Below are positions 26,353 through 35,749 of a DNA stretch of 54,861 nt, piece by piece. Source of the DNA: an uncultured Bradyrhizobium sp. Lineage in GTDB: Bacteria; Pseudomonadota; Alphaproteobacteria; Rhizobiales; Xanthobacteraceae. The notes beneath the pieces were generated by a model. The model saw only the letters and a list, made by a program, of their open reading frames with translations. It did no database searches and had not been told where the DNA came from. Position numbers and translations under genes: made by a program. The stretch spans positions 1 through 54,861 of the forward strand of contig NZ_CAKZJO010000014.1 of NCBI RefSeq assembly GCF_936943645.1. The letters run 5' to 3'. The first letter of the stretch is position 1. Each line of letters begins with the position of its first letter.

Positions 26353-28089
26353 TCAAACGACCGAACCGACCGCGAGCGCGCGGGGATCTTGCTGGGCAGC
26401 ATCCGGAACTCGCCTCTCCAGCTCCTCGATCATGCCGCGTGCGATTTCCCGCTCGCCCATGATGACGACGTCAGCGCCCAGCCCCTTCAAATGATCGACC
26501 TCGGCATCCGCATGCGCCCGCGCGATGATGCGGATGTCGGGATTGGCCGCGCGTGCCTGCTGCACGATCTGCCCCGCCTCGAACGCTTCCGGGATCGCGA
26601 TCACCAGATGCCGCGCCCGCGACGGATTGGTGGCGCCGAGAATCTCGGGCTGCGCGGCATTGCCCGTGACGGTCTCGATGCCGCCCTGCTTCAGCTTCGC
26701 CAGCGCGCTCTCGCCGGTCTCGGCGACGAGGAACGGCCATTGCCGCTGCTGCAGGGCGTCGCCGACCAGCGCGCCGACGCGGCCATAGCCGATCACGATG
26801 GTGTGGTCGGTGAGATCGGTGGTGCGGATCGGCTCGGGCACGGCAGCCTTGGCTTGCGGCGAATCCCGCCGGGGATCGAGGCGCGGCGCGAGCCAGGTGG
26901 CGGCCGCGAACATCAGCGGGTTGAACATGATGGAGAGGATCGCACCGGCCATGATCAGGTCGCGGCCCTCGCGCGGCAGGATCTGCGAGGCGACGCCGAG
27001 CTCGGCCAGGATGAAGGAGAACTCGCCGATCTGCGACAGGCTCGCCGAGATCGTCAGCGCAGTCGCGACCGGATGGCGGAACAGGATCACAATCAGGAAC
27101 GCGGCGACCGATTTGCCGAGCATGACGATCACGAGCGTCGCCAACAGCGGCCAGGGCTCGCGCACCACGCTCATCGGATCGAACATCATCCCGACCGAGA
27201 CGAAGAACAGCACGGCAAAGGCATCGCGCAGCGGCAGCGATTCCTGCGCGGCCCGCGCGCTGAGCGGCGATTCCCGCAGCATCATGCCGGCGAAGAACGC
27301 GCCCAGCGCCAGCGAGACGTCGAACAGCTTCGTCGCCCCGAAGGCAACGCACAGCGCAATCGCCAGCACCGCGAGGCGGAACAATTCGCGGGAGCCGGTA
27401 TGGGCGATGTAATGCAGGATCCAGGGGATCACGCGGCGTCCGACCACCAGCATCAAGCCGATGAAGACGACGATCTTGACGATGGTCAGCATCACGACGC
27501 CGGCAAGACCGAGGCCGAGCTGCGCGGCGAGCGGCTCGAACGCGGGCTTGCCGTCGCCGCCGCCCTGCAGGCTGGCGATGGCGGGGAACAGCACCAGCAC
27601 GAGCACCATCGCGAGGTCCTCGACGATCAGCCAGCCGACCGCGATGCGGCCGCGATCGGTTTCCATCAGGCGCCGCTCCTGCAGCGCGCGGAGCAGCACC
27701 ACGGTGCTGGCGACGGACAGAGCGAGGCCGAACACCAGGCCGGCACTCATGCTCCAGCCCATCAGCCACGCAAGACCGAGCCCCATCAGCGTCGCGGCGG
27801 CAATTTGCACGACGGCACCGGGAACGGCGATGTTGCGGACGCTGAGCAGATCCTGCAGCGAGAAATGCAGGCCGACGCCGAACATCAGCAGGATGATACC
27901 GAGCTCCGAGAGCTCGATGGCGAGCGCCTGGTCGGCGACGAAGCCCGGCGTGAACGGACCCACCGCAACGCCGGCGAGGAGATAGCCGACCAGCGGCGGA
28001 ATGCGGAACCGCTGCGCGATGGTTCCAAGTACGAAGGCTAGTCCGAGTCCAACGACGATGGTGGCGATGAGAGGTGTGTCATGCGGCAT
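26353..28089 (-). CDS. Kef/YbaL-type cation:proton antiporter
   Basis: A 578-aa monovalent cation:proton antiporter-2 family protein. The N-terminal two-thirds (about 5-385) has 11-13 membrane helices with PPLVGYLLAGVAVGPFTPG and GVGLHFSLQDLL. The C-terminal TrkA-N/RCK domain (about 405-530) has a nucleotide-binding GYGRVGALVGDAL. It probably moves K+ or Na+ against protons under ligand gating. It is transcribed convergently with the transglutaminase-like gene, with only 17 bp between the ends. Confidence 0.9.
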   Translation of the reverse strand: MPHDTPLIATIVVGLGLAFVLGTIAQRFRIPPLVGYLLAGVAVGPFTPGFVADQALAIELSELGIILLMFGVGLHFSLQDLLSVRNIAVPGAVVQIAAATLMGLGLAWLMGWSMSAGLVFGLALSVASTVVLLRALQERRLMETDRGRIAVGWLIVEDLAMVLVLVLFPAIASLQGGGDGKPAFEPLAAQLGLGLAGVVMLTIVKIVVFIGLMLVVGRRVIPWILHYIAHTGSRELFRLAVLAIALCVAFGATKLFDVSLALGAFFAGMMLRESPLSARAAQESLPLRDAFAVLFFVSVGMMFDPMSVVREPWPLLATLVIVMLGKSVAAFLIVILFRHPVATALTISASLSQIGEFSFILAELGVASQILPREGRDLIMAGAILSIMFNPLMFAAATWLAPRLDPRRDSPQAKAAVPEPIRTTDLTDHTIVIGYGRVGALVGDALQQRQWPFLVAETGESALAKLKQGGIETVTGNAAQPEILGATNPSRARHLVIAIPEAFEAGQIVQQARAANPDIRIIARAHADAEVDHLKGLGADVVIMGEREIARGMIEELERRVPDAAQQDPRALAVGSVV

Positions 28090-28150
28090 TTTTGCCTTTT
28101 GACACAGCAGGCCCAGCCATGCACCGCGACCTGTGCGCGCGGGTCGCAGC

Positions 28151-28936
28151 TCACAGCAATTGCGAGCGCACGGAGTCCGCGCCCTCGCGCAGCAATGGCA
28201 GGAAACGCTCGATCAATTCCTGCGCCGGCACGCGGTCGACATGCGCGCCCATATTGATGGCGGCGACGATCACATTGTCGTAGCGGCGCACGGGAACCGA
28301 GATCGAGCGGAAATGCGGCTCGGCCTCGCGGTCCACCAGCGAATAGCCCTGCGCGCGGTCGGCGACGATGCGGGCGAGCAGCGCCTCGGGATCCGTCATT
28401 GTCTGCGGCGTCAGCGTCTCGCGTGCCATGGCTTTCAGGCGCACAGCGAGATCGGCATCGTCGAGCTGGCCGAGCATGGTGCGGCCGACCGAAGTGCAGA
28501 ACGCCGGCAGCCGGTAGCCGATCTCCAGTCCGCCGGAGAACATCCGCGCCGGACTGCTGCGTGCGATGAACACGACGTCGTCGCCGTCGAGCACCGCGAG
28601 CGAGGAGATTTCGTTCGCCGCGGTCGCGACGCGATCGAGCACGGGCTGCAGCACCGCGACGAGCTGATTGGAGCGCAGGTAGGACGCCGCGAGCGTCAGC
28701 ACATGCGGCGTCAGTGAGAACAGCTTGCCATCGCCTGAGACGTAGCCGCCGCGCTGGAGGGTGAACAGCATGCGCCGCGCGGTGGCGCGCGGCAGATCGG
28801 CCGCGCGGGCGAGATCGCTCAGTGTCATCGGCCCGGCAGCCGTGCCGAAGCACTGCAGCAGCCGCAGGCCGCGATCGAGCGCCTCGACGAAATCCGTCGC
28901 GCGCTCGTCGGTCTCACTCCGCTTCAGCTTCGGCAT
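28151..28936 (-). CDS. IclR-family transcriptional regulator
   Basis: A 261-aa regulator with an N-terminal winged helix-turn-helix (LSDLARAADLPRATARRMLF) and a C-terminal IclR effector domain (about 95-255; GYRLPAFCTSVGRTMLGQL, INMGAHVDR). Close in style to PcaR/PcaU/PobR regulators of aromatic catabolism. The ATG at 28936 (MPKLKRS) is preferred over a start 18 codons upstream. It is divergent from the Rieske oxygenase, which it probably controls with itself through the dyad at 28993-29017. Confidence 0.88.
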   Translation of the reverse strand: MPKLKRSETDERATDFVEALDRGLRLLQCFGTAAGPMTLSDLARAADLPRATARRMLFTLQRGGYVSGDGKLFSLTPHVLTLAASYLRSNQLVAVLQPVLDRVATAANEISSLAVLDGDDVVFIARSSPARMFSGGLEIGYRLPAFCTSVGRTMLGQLDDADLAVRLKAMARETLTPQTMTDPEALLARIVADRAQGYSLVDREAEPHFRSISVPVRRYDNVIVAAINMGAHVDRVPAQELIERFLPLLREGADSVRSQLL

Positions 28937-28992
28937 GGCCTTGGGACAATCCTGCAAAATAGTACTTGCTGCCGATCCGAGGCATGTCATAA

Positions 28993-29017
28993 TTCGCCCA
29001 TTCGTTCAATAGGCGAA
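28993..29017. promoter_or_regulatory. Putative IclR operator
   Basis: An inverted repeat TTCGCC-N13-GGCGAA overlaps a second dyad TTCG-N9-CGAA (29001-29017). It lies in the 111-bp divergent gap, 31-55 bp before the oxygenase start. IclR-type sites often carry such TTCG/CGAA ends. Confidence 0.5.
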
Positions 29018-29047
29018 CAAACGCCACTCCACAAGGATGCATACGCC

Positions 29048-30406
29048 ATGATGAGCCAGGAGCAGAACGACCTGATCACCCGCACCGGGCCTAGGGATCC
29101 CTGCGGCAAGCTGATGCGGAGCTATTGGCAGCCGGCGGCGCTGGTGGATGAGCTGGAGGGCGCGCGGCCGATCCGCCCGGTGCGATTGCTCGGCGAGAAC
29201 CTCGTGCTGTTCCGCGACGAGACCGGGCGCTACGGCCTGATGGATCGCCACTGCGCCCATCGCGGCGCCGACCTCGCCTTCGGCAGGCTCGAGCATGGCG
29301 GCCTGCGCTGCGCCTTCCACGGCTGGCTGTTCGACGCCACCGGACAGTGCATCGAGACGCCGGCCGAGCCGAAGGATTCAAACCTCTGCCAGAACATCCG
29401 GCAGCGCTCCTATCCCGTGGTGGAGAAGAGCGGCATCCTCTGGGCCTATCTCGGTGAAGGTGAGCCGCCGGCTTTCCCGGAGATCGATTGCTTCGTCGCG
29501 CCCGGCACGCACACTTTCGCCTTCAAGGGCCACATGGCCTGCAACTGGTTGCAGGCGCTGGAGGTCGGCATCGATCCCGCGCACGCCTCCTACCTGCATC
29601 GCTTCTTCGAGGACGAGGACACCTCCACCGCCTACGGCAAGCAGTTCCGCGGCGCGTCGGCAGGCTCCGACCTGCCGATGACGAAGATCCTGCGCGAATA
29701 CGACCGGCCCATCATCAATGTCGAGCACACCGAATACGGCCTGCGGCTGATCGCGCTGCGCGAGATCGACGAGGAGCGCACCCATGTGCGCGTCACCAAC
29801 CAGCTCTTTCCGCACGGCTTCGTCATCCCCATGAGCACGGAGATGACGATCACGCAGTGGCATGTGCCTGTCGATGACGAGAACTGCTACTGGTACGCGA
29901 TCTTCACCAGCTATTCGAGCCCGGTCGACAAGCAGAAGATGCGCGACCAGCGGCTGGAGCTCTATGAGCTGCCCGATTACAAGTCGCGCAAGAACCGGGC
30001 GAACGATTACGGCTTCGATCCGCACGAGCAGCAGACTGCGACCTATACCGGCATGGGCAACGACATCAACGTCCACGACCAATGGGCGGTGGAATCGATG
30101 GGCGCGATCCAGGACCGCACCAAGGAGCATCTCGGCTCCAGCGACAAGGCGATCGTGCAGTATCGCCGCCTGCTGCGGCAGGAAATCGAGAAGGTCGGCG
30201 GTGGCGTGAAGCCGATGCTGTTCCTGGACGAGAGCAAAGCACGCAGCATCCAGGGGCCGGCCACCATGGACGGCATCGGGCCGACCCAAGGCTGGGAGCT
30301 CTACTGGATGGAGGTCGACGTCAAGCGCCGCCGCGGTGCACCCTGGGCCCCGCCGGTGCCGAAGGAGATCGCCGACAACGTGCACCGGCTGACGGCGGCG
30401 GAGTGA
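29048..30406 (+). CDS. Rieske non-haem iron oxygenase, large subunit
   Basis: A 452-aa aromatic-ring-hydroxylating oxygenase of the phthalate 4,5-dioxygenase-like group. The Rieske [2Fe-2S] ligands are CAH and, 17 residues on, CAFH (about residues 68-90). The catalytic iron site is visible in GIDPAHASYLHRF. Length and the single-component look fit O-demethylase or phthalate-type oxygenases that need a separate reductase; none is encoded nearby. Substrate unknown. It is followed on the same strand by a glutamine-synthetase-like gene. Confidence 0.9.
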   Translation: MMSQEQNDLITRTGPRDPCGKLMRSYWQPAALVDELEGARPIRPVRLLGENLVLFRDETGRYGLMDRHCAHRGADLAFGRLEHGGLRCAFHGWLFDATGQCIETPAEPKDSNLCQNIRQRSYPVVEKSGILWAYLGEGEPPAFPEIDCFVAPGTHTFAFKGHMACNWLQALEVGIDPAHASYLHRFFEDEDTSTAYGKQFRGASAGSDLPMTKILREYDRPIINVEHTEYGLRLIALREIDEERTHVRVTNQLFPHGFVIPMSTEMTITQWHVPVDDENCYWYAIFTSYSSPVDKQKMRDQRLELYELPDYKSRKNRANDYGFDPHEQQTATYTGMGNDINVHDQWAVESMGAIQDRTKEHLGSSDKAIVQYRRLLRQEIEKVGGGVKPMLFLDESKARSIQGPATMDGIGPTQGWELYWMEVDVKRRRGAPWAPPVPKEIADNVHRLTAAE

Positions 30407-30424
30407 CGTTCTTGCACGGACCCC

Positions 30425-30546
30425 GTAGGGTGGACAAAGGCGCAAAGCGCCGTGCCCACCATTTCTCCATGAAGGATACAGATCGTGGGCACGCTTCCGC
30501 CTTCGCTCTTCGAGCTACGGCGGACAAGTCGCTTTGCCCACCCTAC
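30425..30546. repeat. Palindromic repeat, family B copy 2
   Basis: Arms GTAGGGTGGACAAAGGCGC at left and GCTTTGCCCACCCTAC at right, matching the element at 161-261. With family D copy 1 it fills most of the 304-bp gap between the oxygenase and the GS-like gene; nothing else is seen there. Confidence 0.78.
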
Positions 30547-30576
30547 GGCAGTGGAGATCATGCGACGGCCTCTCCT

Positions 30577-30663
30577 CGTCATTGCGAGCGCAGCGAAGCA
30601 ATCCAGACTGCCTCCCCGGCGGGACTCTGGATTGCTTCGTCGCAGGGGCTCCTCGCAATGACG
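30577..30663. repeat. Palindromic repeat, family D copy 1
   Basis: Arms CGTCATTGCGAGCGCAGCGA and AATCCAGA at left are mirrored by TCTGGATTGCTTCGTCGCA...CTCGCAATGACG at right. Copies at 32179-32265 and 51842-51927. Confidence 0.85.
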
Positions 30664-30710
30664 GAGGATGTGGCGCATGCTTCGCGCCTCACGACTGGAG
30701 GACTTGAAAA

Positions 30711-32159
30711 GTGACTTTCGTCGCGCGTCATGCGCTGTGGTCGGATGAGCAGAGGGACGCCGCGGCGCGCATGCGCCGGATCGTCGAGGAGAGGAATCTC
30801 GAGGTCATCCGCCTCGCCTTCCCCGACCAGCACGGCATTTTGCGCGGCAAGACCATCATCGCCTCCGAAGCGATAGCGTCGCTGGAGAGCGGCGGCTCCA
30901 TCACCACCACCATGCTCGCCAAGGACACCTCGCACCGCACGGTATTTCCGGTGTTCACCGCGGGCGGCGGCTTCGGCATGAAGGAGATGGAGGGCGCGGC
31001 CGACGTGCTGATGGTGCCTGATCCCACCACCTTCCGCGTGCTGCCCTGGACGCCGACGACGGGCTGGGTGCTTTGCGATCTCTATTTCAGCGACGGCCGC
31101 CCGGTGCCGTTCGCGACGCGCTCGCTCTATCGCAAGGTGCTTGATGAGCTCGGCGCCCGCGGCCACGATTTCGTCGCCGGCCTCGAGGTCGAATTCCACA
31201 TCTTCAAGCTCGACGATGCGCATATGCGCCCCGAGGACGCCGGCCAGCCCGGCACGCCGCCCTCGGTGAGCCTGCTCAGCCACGGCTATCAATACCTCAC
31301 CGAGCAGCGCTTCGATCAGATGGAGCCGGTGCTGGAGATCCTGCGCCGGGACATCGTCGCGCTCGGCCTGCCCTTGCGCTCCGTCGAGGTCGAGTTCGGA
31401 CCGAGCCAGTGCGAATTCACCTTCGCGCCGAAGAAGGGGCTGGAGCCCGCCGACAACATGGTGCTGTTTCGCAGCGCCGTGAAGCAGATCGCGCGCCGCC
31501 ATGGCTACCACGCCACCTTCATGTGCCGGCCGAAGCTGCCGAACGTCTTCGCCAGCGGCTGGCACCTGCACCAGTCGGTCGTCTCGCGCGCGAGCGGCGA
31601 GAATCTGTTCATGGCCAAGGAAACAGCAAAGGACGGCGGCGAGCCGCTCAGCGCATTCGGCCAAGCCTGGCTCGCCGGCCTGCTCGACCACGCCCGCGCC
31701 TCCACTGTGTTCACCACCCCGACCATCAACGGCTACAAGCGCTACCGTTCCTATTCGCTGGCCCCGGACCGGGCGATCTGGGGCCGCGACAATCGCGGCG
31801 TGATGATCCGCGTGCTCGGTGGCGCAGGCGATGCCGCAACGCGCCTGGAAAACCGCATCGGCGAGCCCGCCGCCAATCCCTATCTCTACATGGCCTCGCA
31901 AATCCTCTCGGGCCTCGACGGCGTCGACCGCAAGCTCGATCCCGGTCCGTCCGCCGACACGCCCTACGAGACCAAGGCGCCGCTGCTGCCCAAGAGCCTG
32001 CGCGATGCCGTGAGTGCGCTGAAGGACGATCCGTTCTTCCGCGAGAAGCTGGGCGCCGAATTCGTGGACTACTACACCCACATCAAGAACGCCGAGATCG
32101 ACCGTTTCCTGAGCGAAGTGACCGACTGGGAGCACCGGGAGTATTTCGAGGTGTTTTGA
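30711..32159 (+). CDS. Glutamine-synthetase-like gamma-glutamyl ligase
   Basis: A 482-aa member of the glutamine synthetase superfamily. Catalytic features are intact: EVEFHIF (metal/ATP side), EFGPSQCEFT, ASGWHLHQSV with the conserved His, RDNRGVMIRV and RLENRIGEPAANPYL. The sequence differs from housekeeping GlnA and looks like the group that glutamylates amines (for example anilines or polyamines). GTG start at 30711 with GGAGG upstream. Its position after a Rieske oxygenase recalls aniline oxidation systems, where glutamylation precedes dioxygenation, but the other aniline subunits are missing. Confidence 0.82.
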   Translation: MTFVARHALWSDEQRDAAARMRRIVEERNLEVIRLAFPDQHGILRGKTIIASEAIASLESGGSITTTMLAKDTSHRTVFPVFTAGGGFGMKEMEGAADVLMVPDPTTFRVLPWTPTTGWVLCDLYFSDGRPVPFATRSLYRKVLDELGARGHDFVAGLEVEFHIFKLDDAHMRPEDAGQPGTPPSVSLLSHGYQYLTEQRFDQMEPVLEILRRDIVALGLPLRSVEVEFGPSQCEFTFAPKKGLEPADNMVLFRSAVKQIARRHGYHATFMCRPKLPNVFASGWHLHQSVVSRASGENLFMAKETAKDGGEPLSAFGQAWLAGLLDHARASTVFTTPTINGYKRYRSYSLAPDRAIWGRDNRGVMIRVLGGAGDAATRLENRIGEPAANPYLYMASQILSGLDGVDRKLDPGPSADTPYETKAPLLPKSLRDAVSALKDDPFFREKLGAEFVDYYTHIKNAEIDRFLSEVTDWEHREYFEVF

Positions 32160-32178
32160 GCGCGGCAGCACGCTCCGC

Positions 32179-32265
32179 CGTCATTGCGAGCGCAGCGAAG
32201 CAATCCAGACTATCTCCGCGGAGGGTTTCTGGATTGCTTCGTCGCAAAGGCTCCTCGCAATGACG
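32179..32265. repeat. Palindromic repeat, family D copy 2
   Basis: Left CGTCATTGCGAGCGCAGCGA, right ends CTCCTCGCAATGACG. It sits between the convergent ends of the GS-like gene and livF, where it may end both transcripts. Confidence 0.85.
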
Positions 32266-32281
32266 GGGCGAGGGCTGCGCC

Positions 32282-32995
32282 TCAAATCCCCAGATATTTG
32301 TGCTGCAGATCCGGCTCGGCCATCAGCTCGTCGGAGGTGCCGCTCCACACCGTCTTGCCGCGCTCGATGATGAAGTGGCGGTCGCAGATGCGGGCGAGAT
32401 GGTCGACGTTCTTGTCGACGACCAGGATCGACTGGCCGCGACTCTTGAGCAGTGAGAGGCAGCTCCAGATTTCCTCGCGGATCAGCGGCGCGAGGCCTTC
32501 GGTCGCTTCGTCGAGAATCAGCAGCTTCGGATTGGTCATCAGCGCGCGGCCGATCGCGAGCATCTGCTGCTCGCCGCCGGAGAGCTGGTTGCCCATGTTG
32601 GCCGCGCGCTCGGCGAGGCGCGGAAACATCACGTAGATCGCGGCCAGCGTCCAGGGATTGGGGCTGCCGAAGCGATCGGCGGCGGCCGCCACCAGGTTTT
32701 CGCGCACGGTGAGGTTCGGAAAGATCTGGCGTCCCTCGGGGACGAGGCCGACGCCGAGCTTTGCGATCCGGTAGGACGGCAGCAGCCTGACCTCGGTGCC
32801 CGCGAAGCGGATCGCGCCCGCCCGCGCCGGCGTCAGGCCCATGATCGAGCGGATGGTCGTGGTCTTGCCCATGCCGTTGCGGCCCATCAGCGAGACCATC
32901 TCGCCCGGCTTGATCGACAAGGACAGGCCGAACAGCACCTGGGACAGGCCGTAGCAGGTCTCGATGCCGTCAACGTCGAGCAACGTGTCAGCCAT
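32282..32995 (-). CDS. livF: Liv-type ABC transporter ATP-binding protein LivF
   Basis: A 237-aa ABC ATPase of the branched-chain/aromatic HAAT family. Walker A GRNGMGKTT, signature LSGGEQQML, Walker B LLILDEATEGLAP. Overlaps livG by eight bases. Last gene of livHMGF on the minus strand. The family transports branched-chain amino acids, amides, urea or aromatic acids; regulatory evidence upstream of livH favours an aromatic. Confidence 0.93.
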   Translation of the reverse strand: MADTLLDVDGIETCYGLSQVLFGLSLSIKPGEMVSLMGRNGMGKTTTIRSIMGLTPARAGAIRFAGTEVRLLPSYRIAKLGVGLVPEGRQIFPNLTVRENLVAAAADRFGSPNPWTLAAIYVMFPRLAERAANMGNQLSGGEQQMLAIGRALMTNPKLLILDEATEGLAPLIREEIWSCLSLLKSRGQSILVVDKNVDHLARICDRHFIIERGKTVWSGTSDELMAEPDLQHKYLGI

Positions 32996-33755
32996 GATGC
33001 GTCACCACATGCTGATCGCCGAGATAGGCGCGCTTGACGTCTTCGTTGGCGCGGATCGAGTCCGGGTCGCCCGAGGCGATGACGCGGCCATAGACCAGCA
33101 CCGAGATGCGATCGGCGAGCGCGAACACCGCGGGCATGTCGTGCTCGACCAGCACGATCGAGACCTCTTTCCGCAGCTCCTGCAGCAGCTTCACCATGCC
33201 CTGCGATTCGGTGACGCCGAGCCCGGCCATCGGCTCATCCAGCAGCAACAGTTTCGGCCTGCTGGCGAGCGCGACCGCCAGCTCGATCTGACGCCGCTCG
33301 CCGTGGCTCAGCTTCGACACCAGCACATCGGCGCGATGGGCGAGACCGACGCGATCGAGCGCGGCATGCGCGGCATCGCGCAGATCCTTCTCCTTGCGCG
33401 CATTGGCGAAGAAGCGGAACGAGGTGCCGGCATGGGCCTGCGCCGCCAGCGCGACATTGTCGGCCGCCGTGAAGTCGAGCAGCAGCGAGGTGATCTGGAA
33501 CGAACGCGCAAGGCCGAGCGCGCAGCGGCGATAGGCCGGCAAATACGTGATGTCGCGGCCCGCCAGCGAAACGCTGCCGGAATGCGGCGCCAGATGTCCG
33601 GTGAGCTGGCTGATCAGCGTGGTCTTGCCGGCACCGTTCGGGCCGATGATGGCGTGCAGCTCGCCGCTGGCGACCTCGAGCGAGACGTTGTCGGTCGCGA
33701 TGATGCCGCCGAAGCGGCGCACCAGCTTTTCGACACGGAGCAGGGGTTCAGCCAC
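32988..33755 (-). CDS. livG: Liv-type ABC transporter ATP-binding protein LivG
   Basis: A 255-aa ABC ATPase with Walker A GPNGAGKTT, signature LSHGERRQIE and Walker B LLLLDEPMAGLG; the sequence after the signature (VLVEHDMPAVFALADRI) is typical of LivG. It uses a GTG start at 33755 and overlaps the livM end by eight bases. Confidence 0.93.
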   Translation of the reverse strand: MAEPLLRVEKLVRRFGGIIATDNVSLEVASGELHAIIGPNGAGKTTLISQLTGHLAPHSGSVSLAGRDITYLPAYRRCALGLARSFQITSLLLDFTAADNVALAAQAHAGTSFRFFANARKEKDLRDAAHAALDRVGLAHRADVLVSKLSHGERRQIELAVALASRPKLLLLDEPMAGLGVTESQGMVKLLQELRKEVSIVLVEHDMPAVFALADRISVLVYGRVIASGDPDSIRANEDVKRAYLGDQHVVTHHG

Positions 33756-34692
33756 GGTTAGCCCTCCCCAGCATGCCCATGATGCCGCCGCGGCCGAACA
33801 GCACGATCAGCAGCAACAGCGGCCCCATGATCAGCGCCCAATATTCGGTGATCTGCGACAGGAACTCTTCCAGCAGCAGGAACACCACCGCGCCCATCAC
33901 AGGGCCGAACAGCGTGCCCATGCCGCCGAGGATCACCATCACCATGAGATCGCCGGAACGGGTCCAGTACATCACGGCCGGGCTGACGAAGTCGGTGTTG
34001 TTGGCGAGCAGCGCGCCGGCGAGACCGCACATGGTGCCTGAGATGACGAAGCAGACCAGCTGGTAGCGCTTGGCCGGGAAGCCGATCGCCTGCATGCGCT
34101 GCTCGTTGGAGCGCAGGCCCTGCACGACGAGGCCGAAGCGCGAATTGACGATGCGCCAGATCAGGAAGATCACGCCGAGCAGGCAGGCAAGACAGAGATA
34201 ATAGAACTGCGTGCGGTTCGACAGGTTGATCAGCCCGGAGAAATCGCTGCGCTTGTAGACGGTGAGGCCGTCGTCGCCGCCGTAACGCGCGAGCCCCGAG
34301 GCGACGTAATAGGCCATCTGCGCGAAGGCGAGCGTGATCATGATGAAATAGACGCCGCGGGTGCGCAAGGAGAGCGCGCCGATCACGAGGGCGTAGATCG
34401 CCGAGGCAGCGAGCGCGACCGGAAACTGTATCCAGCCGCTTCCGACGCCTTCCTGCGCCAGCATGCCGACGGCGTAGCCGCCGATGCCGAGATAGGCGGC
34501 GTGACCGAAACTCATCATGCCGCCGAACCCCATGATGAGGTTCAGGCTCGCCGCCGCCAGCGCCAGAATGATGATGCGGGTGAACAGCGTCAGGATGAAG
34601 ATGTTGCCGGAAGCCTGCGAATAGAGCGGCAGCAGCACGAGACCGGCCAGCATCAGGGCCGTGACGGCCTTGCTCACGGTAAAGCTCTTCAT
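33748..34692 (-). CDS. livM: Liv-type ABC transporter permease LivM
   Basis: A 314-aa permease with eight to ten hydrophobic helices and the LivM block GFGGMMSFGHAAYLGIGGYAVG. A four-base overlap (ATGA) joins it to livH. It forms the inner-membrane channel with LivH. Confidence 0.93.
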   Translation of the reverse strand: MKSFTVSKAVTALMLAGLVLLPLYSQASGNIFILTLFTRIIILALAAASLNLIMGFGGMMSFGHAAYLGIGGYAVGMLAQEGVGSGWIQFPVALAASAIYALVIGALSLRTRGVYFIMITLAFAQMAYYVASGLARYGGDDGLTVYKRSDFSGLINLSNRTQFYYLCLACLLGVIFLIWRIVNSRFGLVVQGLRSNEQRMQAIGFPAKRYQLVCFVISGTMCGLAGALLANNTDFVSPAVMYWTRSGDLMVMVILGGMGTLFGPVMGAVVFLLLEEFLSQITEYWALIMGPLLLLIVLFGRGGIMGMLGRANRG

Positions 34693-35606
34693 CGACGGTT
34701 GGCCGGAAACAGCCCCTCCGGCCGCACCACCAGCACGATCGCCATCAAGAGGTAGATCAGCATGGACGACAATGCGGGCGCGGCGGTGGAGGCGGCGGCG
34801 CCGCTCAGCACCTGCCGGAGCAGATTGGGCAGGAAGGCCCGGCCGAGCGTGTCGATCATGCCGACGAAGATCGCGGCGAGGAAGGCGCCGCGGATCGAGC
34901 CGATGCCGCCGATCACGATGATGACGAAGGCGAGGATCAGGATGTTCTCGCCCATGCCGATCTGCACGGTGAGGATCGGCGCCTGCATCAGTCCGGCAAG
35001 GCCCGCGAGCGCGGCACCAAGTCCGAACACCAGCGTGTAGAGCAGCTTGATGTTGATGCCGAGCGCGCCGATCATCTCGCGGTTGGAGGCCCCGGCGCGG
35101 ATCAGCATGCCGATCCGGGTGCGCATCACGCCGAGATAGAGCAGCAGCGCGACCAATAGCGCCACGATGATGATGGCGAGACGATAGGCGGGATAGTGAA
35201 TGCCGGGCAGGATCGGCACCGGCACCGTGAGCCAGGCCGGCAGCGGCAGCGCGAGGCCCGCCGGGCCCCAGATCAGCCGCACGGCTTCATTGAAGAACAG
35301 GATCAGGCCGAAGGTTGCGAGCACGTGGTCGAGATGGTCGCGGCCATAGAGATGCCGCAGCGCACTCATCTCGAGCACGATGCCGAGCACGAGTGTGGCC
35401 CCGAGCGCCATCAGCGCACCAGCCAAGAAGCTGCCGGTCCAGGCCGCGAAGGTCGCCGCGAAATAGGCGCCCATCATGTAGAGCGAGCCGTGCGCGAGGT
35501 TGACGAGATCCATGATCCCGAACACCAGCGTCAGGCCGGCGGCGAGCAGGAACAGCAGCAGGCCGAACTGCAATCCGTTCAGGAACTGTTCGACGACGAG
35601 CAGCAT
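34689..35606 (-). CDS. livH: Liv-type ABC transporter permease LivH
   Basis: A 305-aa permease with about eight membrane helices and typical LivH motifs (GIMDLVNLAHGSLYMMGAYF, GASNREMIGALGIN). The ATG at 35606 is used; a TTG just before is also open. It is first in an operon that has no substrate-binding protein gene. Three TGCA sequences spaced ten bases apart lie about 145 bp upstream. Confidence 0.93.
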   Translation of the reverse strand: MLLVVEQFLNGLQFGLLLFLLAAGLTLVFGIMDLVNLAHGSLYMMGAYFAATFAAWTGSFLAGALMALGATLVLGIVLEMSALRHLYGRDHLDHVLATFGLILFFNEAVRLIWGPAGLALPLPAWLTVPVPILPGIHYPAYRLAIIIVALLVALLLYLGVMRTRIGMLIRAGASNREMIGALGINIKLLYTLVFGLGAALAGLAGLMQAPILTVQIGMGENILILAFVIIVIGGIGSIRGAFLAAIFVGMIDTLGRAFLPNLLRQVLSGAAASTAAPALSSMLIYLLMAIVLVVRPEGLFPANRR

Positions 35607-35749
35607 CAAGACTCTTTCAGGCGCACGCGGTGTCGCGCCGATGTTCGAACGCAGTCGCCATCAGTGAAAGAGCTCCCCCTGCCTCATCAAGGCGGAAAAA
35701 TGGGTAATGGCAGTATCGTTCCGAGGCAAGAGCGATTCGACACCCAACA

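Noticed and set aside
25900..28041. 713-codon plus-strand open frame over the antiporter gene
   Set aside because: Antisense to a well-supported membrane protein; low-complexity Gln/His/Asp content.
34689..35606. Assigning the livHMGF operon to branched-chain amino acid uptake
   Set aside because: The family name is kept for the genes, but the operon lacks an SBP and carries box-type TGCA sites upstream, so an amino acid substrate is not supported.
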